A stretch of 64,000 nt of DNA from CAINVV01 sp037140615 (GCA_037140615.1 JBAXED010000001.1:1-64000), one strand, 5' to 3'; shown: positions 16,491-24,984, numbered from the stretch's first letter. Notes: generated by a model from the sequence alone, not told the origin. Numbers and translations: made by a program.

Positions 16491-17615
16491 ATGAAAAAGG
16501 TACTTTTTATAGATCGTGATGGCACTTTAATCGTCGAACCATCGAATGATTTTCAGGTCGACAGCCTTGAAAAACTTGAGTTTTTACCAGGAGTTTTCCG
16601 TCATCTGAATGCCATCGTCAACCATTTCGATTACGAACTCGTGATGGTCTCCAACCAGGATGGGATGGGAAGTGAGGACTATCCAGAAGAAAATTTCCAC
16701 CTGGTTCAAGGTAAAGTACTGAAGGCCTTTGAGAACGAAGGGATCACCTTCAAACGAATATTTATTGACTGTTCTTTCCCCGAAGATCAGGCACCAACAA
16801 GAAAGCCTGAAATTGGAATGTTGACAGAATACCTGGATGACAGCTACGATCTTGCCAACTCATTCGTCATTGGAGATCGACTCACCGATGTTCAATTGGC
16901 CAAAAATCTTGGTTCCAAAGCCATTTACTTCGCTCCGGAATCAAGGGCTGATGATCTGATCGAAAGCAATCTATCTTCATACTGCGCAATTGTGACAGAT
17001 AATTGGGAAGAGATCTTCCTTTTCTTGTCTGATCTCGAACGAAAAGCGTCTGTCAATCGCGAAACGAAAGAAACCAATATCTTCGTTGAAATCAACCTGG
17101 CAGGAAAAGGAACAGGAAGGATTTCGACAGGATTGCACTTCTTTGACCATATGTTGCAACAAATATCCACCCATTCTGGCTGTGATCTGACAGTCCAGGT
17201 TATTGGTGATCTTGAAGTTGATGAACACCACACGGTGGAAGATACTGCCATTGCGTTGGGTGAAGTTGTACTAAAAGCCCTTGGAAGCAAGCGCGGCATC
17301 GAACGATACGGATATTGTCTTCCAATGGACGATTGTCTGGCTCAGGTTGCCATCGATTTCGGTGGAAGACCATGGCTTGTATGGGAAGCAGAGTTTCAAC
17401 GCGAATACGTTGGTGATGTGCCGACTGAGCTCTTTCACCATTTCTTCAAGTCATTTTCAGATGCTGCCCGTTGCAATCTTAATATTTGGGCTGAAGGCAC
17501 CAACGAACACCACAAGATTGAAGGAATATTTAAGGCATTTGCCCGATCAATAAAGATGGCTATCAGGAAGGACCCTTACCAGGATACACTTCCAAGCTCG
17601 AAGGGGACGCTGTAA
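16491..17615 (+). CDS. hisB: bifunctional histidinol-phosphatase / imidazoleglycerol-phosphate dehydratase (HisB)
   Basis: A 374-residue two-domain enzyme. The N-terminal HAD phosphatase (residues 1-165) starts with the nucleophile motif LFIDRDGTL and removes phosphate from histidinol phosphate. The C-terminal dehydratase (about 180-374) carries the manganese-binding motifs FFDHMLQQISTHS, DEHHTVEDT and EGTNEHHKIEGIFKAFA, and dehydrates imidazoleglycerol phosphate. The fused form is the one known from enterobacteria and many Bacteroidota. The start codon ATG 16491 lies directly after the last heptamer of a periodic element, so its ribosome-entry region is repeat DNA without any purine-rich Shine-Dalgarno site. 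Confidence 0.97.
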   Translation: MKKVLFIDRDGTLIVEPSNDFQVDSLEKLEFLPGVFRHLNAIVNHFDYELVMVSNQDGMGSEDYPEENFHLVQGKVLKAFENEGITFKRIFIDCSFPEDQAPTRKPEIGMLTEYLDDSYDLANSFVIGDRLTDVQLAKNLGSKAIYFAPESRADDLIESNLSSYCAIVTDNWEEIFLFLSDLERKASVNRETKETNIFVEINLAGKGTGRISTGLHFFDHMLQQISTHSGCDLTVQVIGDLEVDEHHTVEDTAIALGEVVLKALGSKRGIERYGYCLPMDDCLAQVAIDFGGRPWLVWEAEFQREYVGDVPTELFHHFFKSFSDAARCNLNIWAEGTNEHHKIEGIFKAFARSIKMAIRKDPYQDTLPSSKGTL

Positions 17616-17622
17616 GAAGAAA

Positions 17623-17698
17623 GACTGCGAGACTAGGGGACTGGGAGACTTGGGGATCTCGACTCCCGACATTCGAAAATCGAAAATCGAAAATTTTA
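17623..17698. repeat. periodic element J: 8-nt then 7-nt units between hisB and purU
   Basis: Six octamers (GACTGCGA, GACTAGGG, GACTGGGA, GACTTGGG, GATCTCGA, CTCCCGAC) run from 17623 to 17670. Four heptamers of the type AATCGAA continue to 17698, five bases before the preferred purU ATG. GACTGGG-type units also occur in element K. Confidence 0.8.
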
Positions 17699-17703
17699 GT
17701 ACA

Positions 17704-18576
17704 ATGATAAAAGCTTCAATGAAAGATACTGCGGTCCTGTTGATTCACTGCCCTGACCAGCAAGGGATCCTGGCATCAGTGACACAGTTTCTGAACAAAA
17801 ACAACGGCAACATCATCTATCTCGATCAAAATGTAGATCGGGCTGAGTCGATTTTTTTCATGCGGGTTGAGTGGGAACTTGACCAGTTTGCCATTCCAAG
17901 AGAGAAAATTTCGGACTATTTTGAAACGCTTATAGCAAGGAAATACAACATCCGGTTTACATTACATTTTTCAGATGAGCGGCCAAGAATGGCAATTTTT
18001 GTTTCGAAGATGTCACACTGCCTTTTTGACATTCTCTCACGACATCTTTCTGGTGAATGGATTGTCGATATCCCTTTGATAATTAGCAACCATAATGATT
18101 TAGAACCTGTTGCCAAACGCTTTGGAATTGATTTTTTCTGTTTCGCCAAAGACAGCAAAACCAAAGAGGAACAAGAAGCCAAAGAAATCGCGTTGCTAAA
18201 AGAGAAAAAGATCGATTTGATCGTACTAGGTCGCTACATGCAGGTTTTGAGTGACAATTTTGTATCCAGTTTTCCGAACGAAATTATCAACATCCATCAC
18301 TCCTTTTTGCCTGCATTTGCCGGTGCTAAACCCTATCATGCCGCTCATGAAAGAGGGGTGAAAATTATCGGTGCCACCAGCCATTATGTGACAGCAGACC
18401 TTGATGCCGGTCCGATCATTGCACAGGATGTGGTGCGTATCTCACATGTTGACAGCATCGAGAGCCTGGTACGCAAAGGCCGGGATCTTGAAAAAATTGT
18501 CTTGAGTGAGGCTGTCTATAAACATCTTCAGCGCAAAATTCTCGTCTTCAACAACCGAACCATCATCTTTAATTAA
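17704..18576 (+). CDS. purU: formyltetrahydrofolate deformylase (PurU)
   Basis: A 290-residue enzyme that hydrolyses 10-formyl-THF to formate and THF, balancing one-carbon pools and supplying formate for PurT. An N-terminal ACT domain (LLIHCPDQQGILASVTQFL) is followed by a formyltransferase-like catalytic domain with INIHHSFLPAFAGAKPYH and the Asp-bearing VTADLDAGPIIAQD. An in-frame start at 17650 would add 18 residues encoded by repeat DNA, so the ATG at 17704 is preferred; it gives the usual family length. The gene interrupts the his operon between hisB and hisH. The link may be metabolic, since histidine synthesis consumes ATP carbon that is returned through AICAR and formyl-THF, but that is inference. 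Confidence 0.93.
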   Translation: MIKASMKDTAVLLIHCPDQQGILASVTQFLNKNNGNIIYLDQNVDRAESIFFMRVEWELDQFAIPREKISDYFETLIARKYNIRFTLHFSDERPRMAIFVSKMSHCLFDILSRHLSGEWIVDIPLIISNHNDLEPVAKRFGIDFFCFAKDSKTKEEQEAKEIALLKEKKIDLIVLGRYMQVLSDNFVSSFPNEIINIHHSFLPAFAGAKPYHAAHERGVKIIGATSHYVTADLDAGPIIAQDVVRISHVDSIESLVRKGRDLEKIVLSEAVYKHLQRKILVFNNRTIIFN

Positions 18577-18582
18577 AAACAT

Positions 18583-19134
18583 ATGAAAAAATTAACTAAT
18601 CTGTTTTTCCTCACCGTTTCCTTGTTTCTCGTTTCCTTTTCGTCCATAGCTCAAATCCCTGTCAAAGCGATTCCGGCCGACTATGGCTACATCATTAAAA
18701 TAGGTGATCAGGTACCTGCTTTTTCTACGACTCTTACCAATGGGAAAGCCATCTCAACTGCCGATTTCAAAGGTAAAGTGGTCATGCTTCAGTTTACAGC
18801 AAGCTGGTGCAGTGTCTGTCGTACAGAAATGCCCTTCATCGAAAAGGACATCTGGCAGAAGAACAAGAACAACAAAAATTTTGTACTCATAGGTGTTGAC
18901 CTGGATGAACCTCTCGAAAAAGTTAAGAAGTTTCAGGATGAAATCAAAGTCACTTACCCATTGGCCCTCGATCCCGGAGGCAGCATTTTCCAACTTTTTG
19001 CGGAAAAAAAAGCCGGTGTAACTCGAAATGTAATTTTAGATAAATCAGGTAAAATTGTTTACCTGACCCGTTTGTACAAAGAGGATGAATTTGCCGAAAT
19101 GGTCAAAGTCATCGAAACATTGCTTAAACAATAA
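18583..19134 (+). CDS. TlpA-like exported thioredoxin-fold protein
   Basis: A 183-residue protein with a signal peptide (MKKLTNLFFLTVSLFLVSFSSIAQ) followed by an AhpC/TSA-Redoxin type thioredoxin fold. The active site is ASWCSVCRTEMPF, a CxxC motif at the start of helix 1. The usual cis-Pro loop is replaced by GVTRNVILDKSGKIVYL, where a Thr precedes the strand; a clear Pro is missing, which is odd for a disulfide reductase. It probably works as a periplasmic thiol-disulfide reductase similar to ResA/TlpA. It starts 6 bp after purU, so the two are co-transcribed inside the his operon. No direct link to histidine synthesis is known. Confidence 0.82.
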   Translation: MKKLTNLFFLTVSLFLVSFSSIAQIPVKAIPADYGYIIKIGDQVPAFSTTLTNGKAISTADFKGKVVMLQFTASWCSVCRTEMPFIEKDIWQKNKNNKNFVLIGVDLDEPLEKVKKFQDEIKVTYPLALDPGGSIFQLFAEKKAGVTRNVILDKSGKIVYLTRLYKEDEFAEMVKVIETLLKQ

Positions 19135-19150
19135 TATGACACTGTCTTAA

Positions 19151-19258
19151 TTGGTTTGAATTGTTTGTTTTGCTTGAAATATTTGAAATGTTTCGGATTC
19201 AAACTTATCATACAGTATAAACCCTTCAAACTTTTTAAACAGTTCAAACATTTCAAAT
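19151..19258. repeat. periodic element G: twelve 9-nt units, inverted halves
   Basis: Twelve nonamers in strict phase. The first five end TTTGA, TTTGT, CTTGA or TTTCG (for example AATATTTGA). The last seven end CAAAC, TAAAC, CATAC or CAAAT (for example AGTTCAAAC, ATTTCAAAT). The halves are inverted copies and could fold into a long imperfect hairpin. The block ends 4 nt before the hisH ATG. The unit TTCAAACnn is shared with element H. Confidence 0.9.
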
Positions 19259-19262
19259 CCAT

Positions 19263-19874
19263 ATGAAAGTCGTCATCATTAAATACAACGCCGGGAACAT
19301 TCAGTCTGTCGATTACGCCCTCAAAAGGCTTGGCGTTGAGGCAAGCATCACTGACGATTATGAAGAGATCCGGTCGGCCGACAAGGTTATATTTCCAGGT
19401 GTTGGCGAAGCCTCTACCACCATGGCATATCTTAGGTCGCATGGTTTAGACACTCTGATTCCCGTCCTGAAACAACCTGTGCTTGGTATCTGCCTTGGTT
19501 TGCAGCTAATGTGCAGACATTCAGAAGAGGGCGACACAGTGTGCCTTGGCATCTTTGATGAAACAGTCAGAAAGTTCGTCCTTCAACCTGAATTGCTTCC
19601 TTCTATGAAAATACCGCACATGGGATGGAACACTATTACAGACTTAAAAAGTGATCTTTTCGACCGATCTCTGGATGGCCAACACTGTTACTTTGTTCAT
19701 TCCTTCTATGCCACATGTGGATCAGATACAGCAGCAATCTGCCATTACCCTACCCCATTCAGTGCTGCTCTTCAAAAGAATAATTTTTATGCCGTTCAGT
19801 TCCATCCGGAGAAAAGTGGCACAGTTGGTGCAAAAATCCTTGAGAATTTTTTACAACTTAAAATCAAGCTATGA
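19263..19874 (+). CDS. hisH: imidazole glycerol phosphate synthase glutaminase subunit (HisH)
   Basis: A 203-residue class I glutamine amidotransferase that supplies ammonia to HisF. The oxyanion strand and nucleophile motif VLGICLGLQLM contains the catalytic Cys. The C-terminal catalytic dyad is in AVQFHPEKSG (His and Glu). The start KVVIIKYNAGNIQSVDYAL is the family N-terminus. hisA begins inside the hisH stop codon (ATGA overlap), consistent with translational coupling. The gene sits behind a 9-nt periodic element that separates it from the purU-tlpA pair. Confidence 0.96.
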   Translation: MKVVIIKYNAGNIQSVDYALKRLGVEASITDDYEEIRSADKVIFPGVGEASTTMAYLRSHGLDTLIPVLKQPVLGICLGLQLMCRHSEEGDTVCLGIFDETVRKFVLQPELLPSMKIPHMGWNTITDLKSDLFDRSLDGQHCYFVHSFYATCGSDTAAICHYPTPFSAALQKNNFYAVQFHPEKSGTVGAKILENFLQLKIKL

Positions 19875-20608
19875 GCATCGAGATAATACCTGCAATAGAT
19901 ATCATCGACGGGAAATGTGTCAGACTAAGTCAGGGCGATTATGAAAGAAAGACCATTTACAACGAGGATCCGCTGGAAGTAGCTAAAATGTTCGAAGCTT
20001 ATGGACTGCAGCGTTTGCATCTGGTCGATCTGGATGGTGCCAAAGCTCACCACATCGTTAACTACAAAGTGCTTGAGCGGATAGCCCTCCACACAACTTT
20101 GACGATAGACTTTGGCGGCGGAATCAAAAGTGACAGGGATGTAGAAACCGCTTTTGAAGCAGGAGCAGACATGGTAACCGGAGGAAGTATTGCTGTCAAA
20201 TCTCCGGCAGTGATGCACAAGTGGATCGAAACATACGGGTCAGAAAGGATCATTCTGGGAGCCGATAGTTCAGATGGGAAGATTGCTGTTAGCGGTTGGA
20301 CTGAAAATAGCGGACTAGACCTCTTTGCATTCGTCCAACATTGGAAGGAAAAAGGGATTGATAAAGTTATCAGCACAGATATTAGCCGTGATGGCATGCT
20401 TACCGGTCCGGCCATAGAGATGTACAAAGAGATACTTCGTCAGATTCCTGGCATCTATCTTATTGCCAGCGGCGGCGTTGGTACAATTCAGGATATTCTA
20501 GCGCTGGAAAAAATTGGCATCCCCGCAGTTATTGTGGGGAAAGCCATCTATGAAGGAAAGATTTCTCTTGAAGAAATTGGGAAAATAAACACAATCAATT
20601 TATTGTAA
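19871..20608 (+). CDS. hisA: phosphoribosylformimino-AICAR isomerase (HisA)
   Basis: A 245-residue TIM-barrel isomerase that opens the ribose of ProFAR to give PRFAR. The duplicated half-barrel phosphate-binding motifs are visible: IDFGGGIKSDRDVETAFEAGADMV in the first half and GVIASGG-type IYLIASGGVGTIQDI in the second. The catalytic Asp residues are in IIPAIDIIDGKCVRLSQGDY and STDISRDGM. The ATG overlaps the hisH stop by 4 bp. hisF follows after 11 bp. Confidence 0.97.
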   Translation: MSIEIIPAIDIIDGKCVRLSQGDYERKTIYNEDPLEVAKMFEAYGLQRLHLVDLDGAKAHHIVNYKVLERIALHTTLTIDFGGGIKSDRDVETAFEAGADMVTGGSIAVKSPAVMHKWIETYGSERIILGADSSDGKIAVSGWTENSGLDLFAFVQHWKEKGIDKVISTDISRDGMLTGPAIEMYKEILRQIPGIYLIASGGVGTIQDILALEKIGIPAVIVGKAIYEGKISLEEIGKINTINLL

Positions 20609-20619
20609 ATCTTCCTATC

Positions 20620-21372
20620 ATGCTGAGTAAACGCATTATTCCCTGCCTCGATATCTGCAACGGCCAGACTGTCAAAGGAATTAATTTTATCAACATCCGA
20701 GAAGTGGGTGATCCCGTCGAACTGGGCAAACGCTATTCAGAACAGGGGGCAGATGAACTTGTATTTCTCGACATCACTGCGACCCACGAGGGGCGAAAGA
20801 CCTTTGTTGAACTGGTGAAACGTATCGCGTATAATCTCAACATCCCTTTCACAGTTGGAGGCGGCATCAGCGAACTTAGCGATGCTGATGCCCTTCTTGC
20901 AGCAGGTGCTGACAAGATTTCCATCAACTCCTCAGCGATCAAAAATCCAAAGCTTATCGACGATCTGGCCCATCATTTTGGCAGTCAGTTTGTCGTGGTA
21001 GCCATCGATGCACGCGAAGAGAATAACCATTGGGAAGCGACCATGCATGGCGGACGAATTCCTACCGGGAAGGAACTCTTCTCCTGGGCCAAAGAGGCAG
21101 AGAGCCGTGGCGCCGGTGAAATACTTTTCACCTCAATGAACCACGATGGCACAAAAAACGGCTTTGCCAACGAGGCTCTGGCAAAAATGGCAGACCAGCT
21201 AACCATTCCATTGATTGCATCCGGCGGAGCCGGTTCTATGGAACATTTTGCCGACCTATTTAAATATGGGAAAGCAGATGCTGGCCTTGCAGCAAGCATT
21301 TTCCACTTTGGAGAGATCATGATTCCGGATTTAAAAAGTTATCTTCGCCATGAAGGTATCAGTATCAGGTGA
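20620..21372 (+). CDS. hisF: imidazole glycerol phosphate synthase cyclase subunit (HisF)
   Basis: A 250-residue TIM-barrel cyclase that uses ammonia channelled from HisH to convert PRFAR to imidazoleglycerol phosphate and AICAR. The family start LSKRIIPCLDICNGQTVKGINF includes the catalytic Asp. Also present are FLDITATHEGRKT, PFTVGGGIS, VVVAIDARE, the second catalytic Asp in TSMNHDGTKNGF, and IASGGAGSMEHFADLF. Length and motif order are standard. A short 8-nt periodic element begins 20 bp after the stop codon and separates it from hisIE. Confidence 0.97.
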   Translation: MLSKRIIPCLDICNGQTVKGINFINIREVGDPVELGKRYSEQGADELVFLDITATHEGRKTFVELVKRIAYNLNIPFTVGGGISELSDADALLAAGADKISINSSAIKNPKLIDDLAHHFGSQFVVVAIDAREENNHWEATMHGGRIPTGKELFSWAKEAESRGAGEILFTSMNHDGTKNGFANEALAKMADQLTIPLIASGGAGSMEHFADLFKYGKADAGLAASIFHFGEIMIPDLKSYLRHEGISIR

Positions 21373-21392
21373 CAAAACCTTTAATAGTGTCC

Positions 21393-21432
21393 GGACTAGG
21401 AGACGGGGAGACTGGGAGACTGGGCGAGTGGC
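21393..21432. repeat. periodic element K: five 8-nt units after hisF
   Basis: Octamers GGACTAGG, AGACGGGG, AGACTGGG (twice) and CGAGTGGC in phase. The unit AGACTGGG matches element J at 17623-17670. No complementary right arm is seen before hisIE. Confidence 0.75.
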
Positions 21433-21515
21433 ATATGCTTGATTTCTAAATTTATTTTACGGTTCACTAATCCACCTGATTTTTATATATAGTTTTATTT
21501 CGAAAAATTCGATCA

Positions 21516-22115
21516 ATGAATATCAATTTTAACAAAGAAACATCCGGGTTAATACCTGCCATCATTCAGGATGAGCATTCAGACAAAGTTTTGATGCTGG
21601 GATTCATGAACAAAGAGGCCTATGAGAAAACTGTTCAAACCGGACGTGTGACCTTCTTCAGCCGTACCCGGAAATGCCTGTGGACAAAAGGTGAAGAATC
21701 AGGAAATTTCCTGGATGTGGTCTCCATTTCGACAGATTGTGACCAGGATACACTGTTGATCAAGGCGATTCCGGCTGGACCTGTTTGTCATACCGGTGCT
21801 GATACATGTTGGGAGGAATCCAATCCAACCGATGATTTTTACTTCCTGAAAACTTTGCAGAACTACATAGCCAGACGGAAAGTTGAAATGCCTGATGGTT
21901 CCTATACTACTTCATTATTTAAATCCGGCACAGCCAAAATAGCCCAAAAAGTTGGCGAAGAAGCCGTCGAGACTGTCATTGAAGCCATGGCAAACAATGA
22001 TGAACGGCTGCTTTACGAAGCTTCAGATCTGCTTTACCATCTGATGGTGCTTTTATCACACAAAGGATATACGATTTCTGACTTGGCAACAGAACTAAAG
22101 AAAAGGCACAAGTAA
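21516..22115 (+). CDS. hisIE: bifunctional phosphoribosyl-AMP cyclohydrolase / phosphoribosyl-ATP pyrophosphatase (HisIE)
   Basis: A 199-residue fusion that does steps two and three of histidine synthesis. The N-terminal HisI domain (residues 1-100) has VLMLGFMNKEAY, TFFSRTRKCLWTKGEESGN and the zinc-binding STDCDQD and VCHTGADTCW cysteines. The C-terminal HisE domain (about 105-199) has the MazG-like acidic motif KVGEEAVETVIEA and LYEASDLLYHLMVLL. It is the last his gene; a long region with 8-nt periodicity follows. The 143-bp gap from hisF is larger than between other genes, but no terminator is visible, so it is still likely to be in the operon. Confidence 0.96.
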   Translation: MNINFNKETSGLIPAIIQDEHSDKVLMLGFMNKEAYEKTVQTGRVTFFSRTRKCLWTKGEESGNFLDVVSISTDCDQDTLLIKAIPAGPVCHTGADTCWEESNPTDDFYFLKTLQNYIARRKVEMPDGSYTTSLFKSGTAKIAQKVGEEAVETVIEAMANNDERLLYEASDLLYHLMVLLSHKGYTISDLATELKKRHK

Positions 22116-22151
22116 GAAGGACGGGGGGATTAGGGTTATGATTTCTTCTTT

Positions 22152-22253
22152 AATCGGTGTAATTTGTGAAATCTGTGGTAGGGAGGGTTTTCATCTGAGT
22201 AATCTGAGGTTGGGAAGGGTTAATCCAAAATCAAAATTCTAAAATCAATAATT
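22152..22253. repeat. periodic element N: 8-nt units before the DUF1460 gene
   Basis: G-containing octamers (AATCGGTG, TAATTTGT, GAAATCTG) follow hisIE. Later units (AATCCAAA, ATCAAAAT, TCTAAAAT, CAATAATT) run in phase from 22222 to 22253 and abut the next ATG at 22254. The stretch between them is less regular. Confidence 0.65.
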
Positions 22254-23105
22254 ATGAAATCAAATATGCTTTTGGCGTTTATTATATCAATTGCTTTCAG
22301 TGTTTCTGTTCTGGCGGCTGATCCGGTTATTTCCGCTATGGACAAAGCCATAATTAAAAATAAACTGGAGAAATTCTCCAAAGATCGTTCTCTTCCAATG
22401 GGAGATTTGGTCCTAAAAATTGGACTCGACTTTTTGAATACGCCATATGTTGGTAAGACGCTTGACAAAACAAAGGATGAGAAATTGGTTGTCAATCTCC
22501 ACCAACTAGACTGTACCACATTTGCAGAAAACTGTCTTGCCTTAGCACGTACAATTAAAAGCGATAAACCAGGCATTCCGGCCTTTTGTTCTGAACTGGA
22601 AAGCATTCGCTATCGTGGAGGCAAAATGGAAGGTTACGCCAGCCGATTGCACTATTTCAGCGAATGGATCCAGGACAATGAAACGAGGGAACATGTCAAG
22701 GCAATGGCCGCTTCAATGGGGGGAAGTGTCCTTCCTATTTCCCTTAACATCATGAGCACGCATCCTGAGGAATACCCACAATTGATCAATGATCCTGCTA
22801 TCACTGCTCAGATAAAGGCAATCGAAGAAAAAGTCTCAGCCCAAAAATTCTATTACATTCCAACCAACAAATTTGAAAGTATTGAAGGGTTGGTTAACGA
22901 CGGTGACATTGTCACACTCACAACAACTATTCCGGGAATTGACGTGTCACATGTAGGTATTCTACTCAAAAAAGAAGGACGGGTGTACCTCTTACATGCT
23001 TCTTCCACTGCCCAGAAAGTAATGATAAGTGCGGAACCTTTCGCACAATACCTAACAAAAAGCAAGAAAACAACCGGTGTAATGATCGCGCGTCCAATAG
23101 AATAA
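22254..23105 (+). CDS. DUF1460 family exported protein, NlpC/P60-like amidase
   Basis: A 283-residue protein with a signal peptide (cut near VLAA, residue 21). It matches the DUF1460 family, N-acetylmuramoyl-L-alanine amidase-like proteins with an NlpC/P60-type papain fold. The putative nucleophile is Cys87 in QLDCTTFAENCLAL. The general-base His is near residue 233 in IDVSHVGILLKK, and LLHASSTAQKV follows as the third active-site element. It probably cleaves cell-wall fragments in the periplasm, which is family knowledge and is not shown here. The start codon directly touches a periodic octamer block. The downstream nitroreductase lies 126 bp away. Confidence 0.88.
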   Translation: MKSNMLLAFIISIAFSVSVLAADPVISAMDKAIIKNKLEKFSKDRSLPMGDLVLKIGLDFLNTPYVGKTLDKTKDEKLVVNLHQLDCTTFAENCLALARTIKSDKPGIPAFCSELESIRYRGGKMEGYASRLHYFSEWIQDNETREHVKAMAASMGGSVLPISLNIMSTHPEEYPQLINDPAITAQIKAIEEKVSAQKFYYIPTNKFESIEGLVNDGDIVTLTTTIPGIDVSHVGILLKKEGRVYLLHASSTAQKVMISAEPFAQYLTKSKKTTGVMIARPIE

Positions 23106-23231
23106 TGTGGAAATAAAATTTTCACATTATTCATCAGTCTTATCTAATTGTTAAATCCAACACTCACACGAAACTTTAAGGGTGCTTTACAAGTATGCTC
23201 TGTACTATCAATTAAATAATGAAATTTCGAT

Positions 23232-23858
23232 ATGGCACTTCTTGAAAAATTGAACAAACGTTACGCAACAAAGAAATTTGATGCAACCAAAAAATTATCA
23301 TCCGAAGAACTTTCAACCTTATTGGAAGCAATCCGATTGTCAGCTTCTTCTTATGGATTACAGGCATATAAAGTTCTGGTAGTTGAAAATGAAGCTGTGC
23401 GCAAACAGCTCCGTGCTGCAGCATGGGATCAGTCTCAGATTACTGATGCCTCACAGTTACTTGTATTTGCCCTGGATACAAATTTTGATGAAAAAGGGGT
23501 AGATAGCTTTGTCAACCTGACTGCAAAAACACGCAACATTGATGTGAGTGCACTTAGTGGCTATGGCGACATGATGAAAGGGTCTTTCAAACGTCCAAAA
23601 AATGAATTACACTCATGGTTATCACGTCAGATTTACATTGCCTTGGGCTTCGGACTTGTTGCTGCGGCTGAATTGAATATTGATGCTTGCCCTATGGAAG
23701 GTTTTGACAATGCAAAATTTGATGAAATCCTTGGCTTGAAAGAAAAAGGATTGACTTCTGTGGTAGTTCTCACAGTTGGCTTCCGTTCATCCGAAGATGG
23801 CTACCAGCATCTTGCTAAAGTAAGACAGAGCAAAGAAGATCTCTTCATCAACGTCTGA
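23232..23858 (+). CDS. nitroreductase-family NAD(P)H-dependent oxidoreductase
   Basis: A 208-residue FMN-dependent, probably dimeric, cytoplasmic oxidoreductase of the NfsB-like group. Matching features are the N-terminal LNKRYATKKFDATKKLS, the FMN-contacting LRLSASSYGLQAYKVLVV region (residues about 33-52), SRQIYIALGFGLVAAAELNIDACPMEGF, and the C-terminal VVLTVGFRSSEDGY. Members reduce nitroaromatics, quinones or NAD(P)H:FMN; the true substrate cannot be told from sequence. It ends in front of a strong rho-independent terminator. Confidence 0.9.
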   Translation: MALLEKLNKRYATKKFDATKKLSSEELSTLLEAIRLSASSYGLQAYKVLVVENEAVRKQLRAAAWDQSQITDASQLLVFALDTNFDEKGVDSFVNLTAKTRNIDVSALSGYGDMMKGSFKRPKNELHSWLSRQIYIALGFGLVAAAELNIDACPMEGFDNAKFDEILGLKEKGLTSVVVLTVGFRSSEDGYQHLAKVRQSKEDLFINV

Positions 23859-23883
23859 TTGCAATAAAATTGCAGGATAATTG

Positions 23884-23918
23884 AAAAACCCCCTTTGGCT
23901 TTGCCAAAGGGGGTTTTT
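23884..23918. terminator. bidirectional rho-independent terminator
   Basis: A perfect 16-bp stem (23884-23899 with 23903-23918) and a 3-nt loop, with A- and T-runs on the two sides. It sits between the nitroreductase gene (+) and the DUF2752 gene (-) and can serve both. Confidence 0.92.
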
Positions 23919-23992
23919 CAATTATTAAATTATGCTGATTCAGTATTCCAAACTTAAAATCCAAAAATCTATTCATCCGGTTAATCCCAATC

Positions 23993-24415
23993 TTAGACAC
24001 CTTTTAGGATATTCCAAATCCAGTTGAGCAAAAGCAATGCAATGGCAGGAATAGCCACCCACTTGTGGCGAAGCGTATTTTCAAAAAGTCTGAAGAAAGC
24101 AAAAAGGGTATCTTTTTTCTGAACCAGATCAAAGCCAATCCAAAAAGGGCAGATGATTAATACTGAAAGAATCAGGAATCCCAGCGGATTCCAATACAAT
24201 CCTCCTTCAAAATCACCATGTATCAAGGCCAGAACAGATCTGGTAGAACCGCAGGATGGACATGGGATATGCAGAAAATGCCTGATGAGACAAACATCAT
24301 AGCTGCTACCTATCTCTTCCGGCTTTAACCTCCCAACCAAAGCAAGCCAAAGGTATCCAACCAGACATGCCAGTGATAAAAAGAGATAGAACTGATTGCG
24401 GTTCAGGGACATCAA
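23993..24415 (-). CDS. DUF2752 family membrane protein
   Basis: A 140-residue integral membrane protein with three or four hydrophobic helices. The Cys-rich motif HIPCPSCGSTRSVLAL identifies the DUF2752 family. The family has no proven function; it is very often encoded beside a TM2-domain protein, as here. Its ATG overlaps the stop codon of the upstream TM2 gene by 4 bp, so translation is probably coupled. The CPxCG pair could bind a metal or form a disulfide at the membrane surface. Confidence 0.88.
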   Translation of the reverse strand: MMSLNRNQFYLFLSLACLVGYLWLALVGRLKPEEIGSSYDVCLIRHFLHIPCPSCGSTRSVLALIHGDFEGGLYWNPLGFLILSVLIICPFWIGFDLVQKKDTLFAFFRLFENTLRHKWVAIPAIALLLLNWIWNILKGV

Positions 24416-24750
24416 TAAACCGCCATCATCAATTTCTCCGTATTCTTTCTGCGGGTAATTCCCATAATCATGACCCAGTCAATCAAAACCCATACACCGA
24501 GTCCCCCGCAAGTAAGCAACTTGGCTACACCTAATCCAATGTACCCAAGCATAAAACGGTCGACAGCCAAAGGACCGGTCACAAGGGAGACAATCAAGAT
24601 AATTACCGGATCATCAAACTGCATAAATTGCAACATTCTCCACTTTGACTCATCCATGGCCAACAAACGCTCTCTAATCTGAAACATTTGATGCCCTTCC
24701 AAATATTTGGAATTGGCCATCAAAAACATGTCCACATTTTGTGCATCCAT
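24412..24750 (-). CDS. TM2 domain protein
   Basis: A 112-residue protein. A hydrophilic N-terminus of about 45 residues is followed by a TM2 domain: two hydrophobic helices joined by the conserved turn, with VDRFMLGYIGLGVAKLLT and GLGVWVLIDWVMIM. A basic tail (ITRRKN) lies on the cytoplasmic side. TM2 proteins have no settled function in bacteria. It forms a two-gene unit with the DUF2752 gene. The 222 bp upstream (24751-24972) hold no gene that I can see. Confidence 0.88.
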   Translation of the reverse strand: MDAQNVDMFLMANSKYLEGHQMFQIRERLLAMDESKWRMLQFMQFDDPVIILIVSLVTGPLAVDRFMLGYIGLGVAKLLTCGGLGVWVLIDWVMIMGITRRKNTEKLMMAVY

Positions 24751-24952
24751 CTGGTAAATATTTTAAGTTAAATTACTAATGGAAATTAAGATCTCATTTG
24801 AAATCTAATGATAAGACAATTATTCTGTAATAAAATTACATAAACTCTTCAGAAACACAAAATATTAGAAGGTTCAAATATTATTGCACAAACCTCCTTA
24901 ATGATTATTTGTAATATGCTACCTCAAAGAATTTAGCATTCCGCCATTTATC

Positions 24953-24984
24953 TTCATTAGCACATTAGCATATTATTTTTTCAT
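24953..24984. repeat. periodic element O: 8-nt units overlapping the msrBA stop
   Basis: Octamers TTCATTAG, CACATTAG and CATATTAT in phase. The stop codon of the methionine sulfoxide reductase gene (24973-24975, minus strand) lies in the third unit. Confidence 0.5.

Noticed and set aside
17650..17703. Longer purU start
   Set aside because: The added residues would be encoded by repeat DNA and are not PurU-like.
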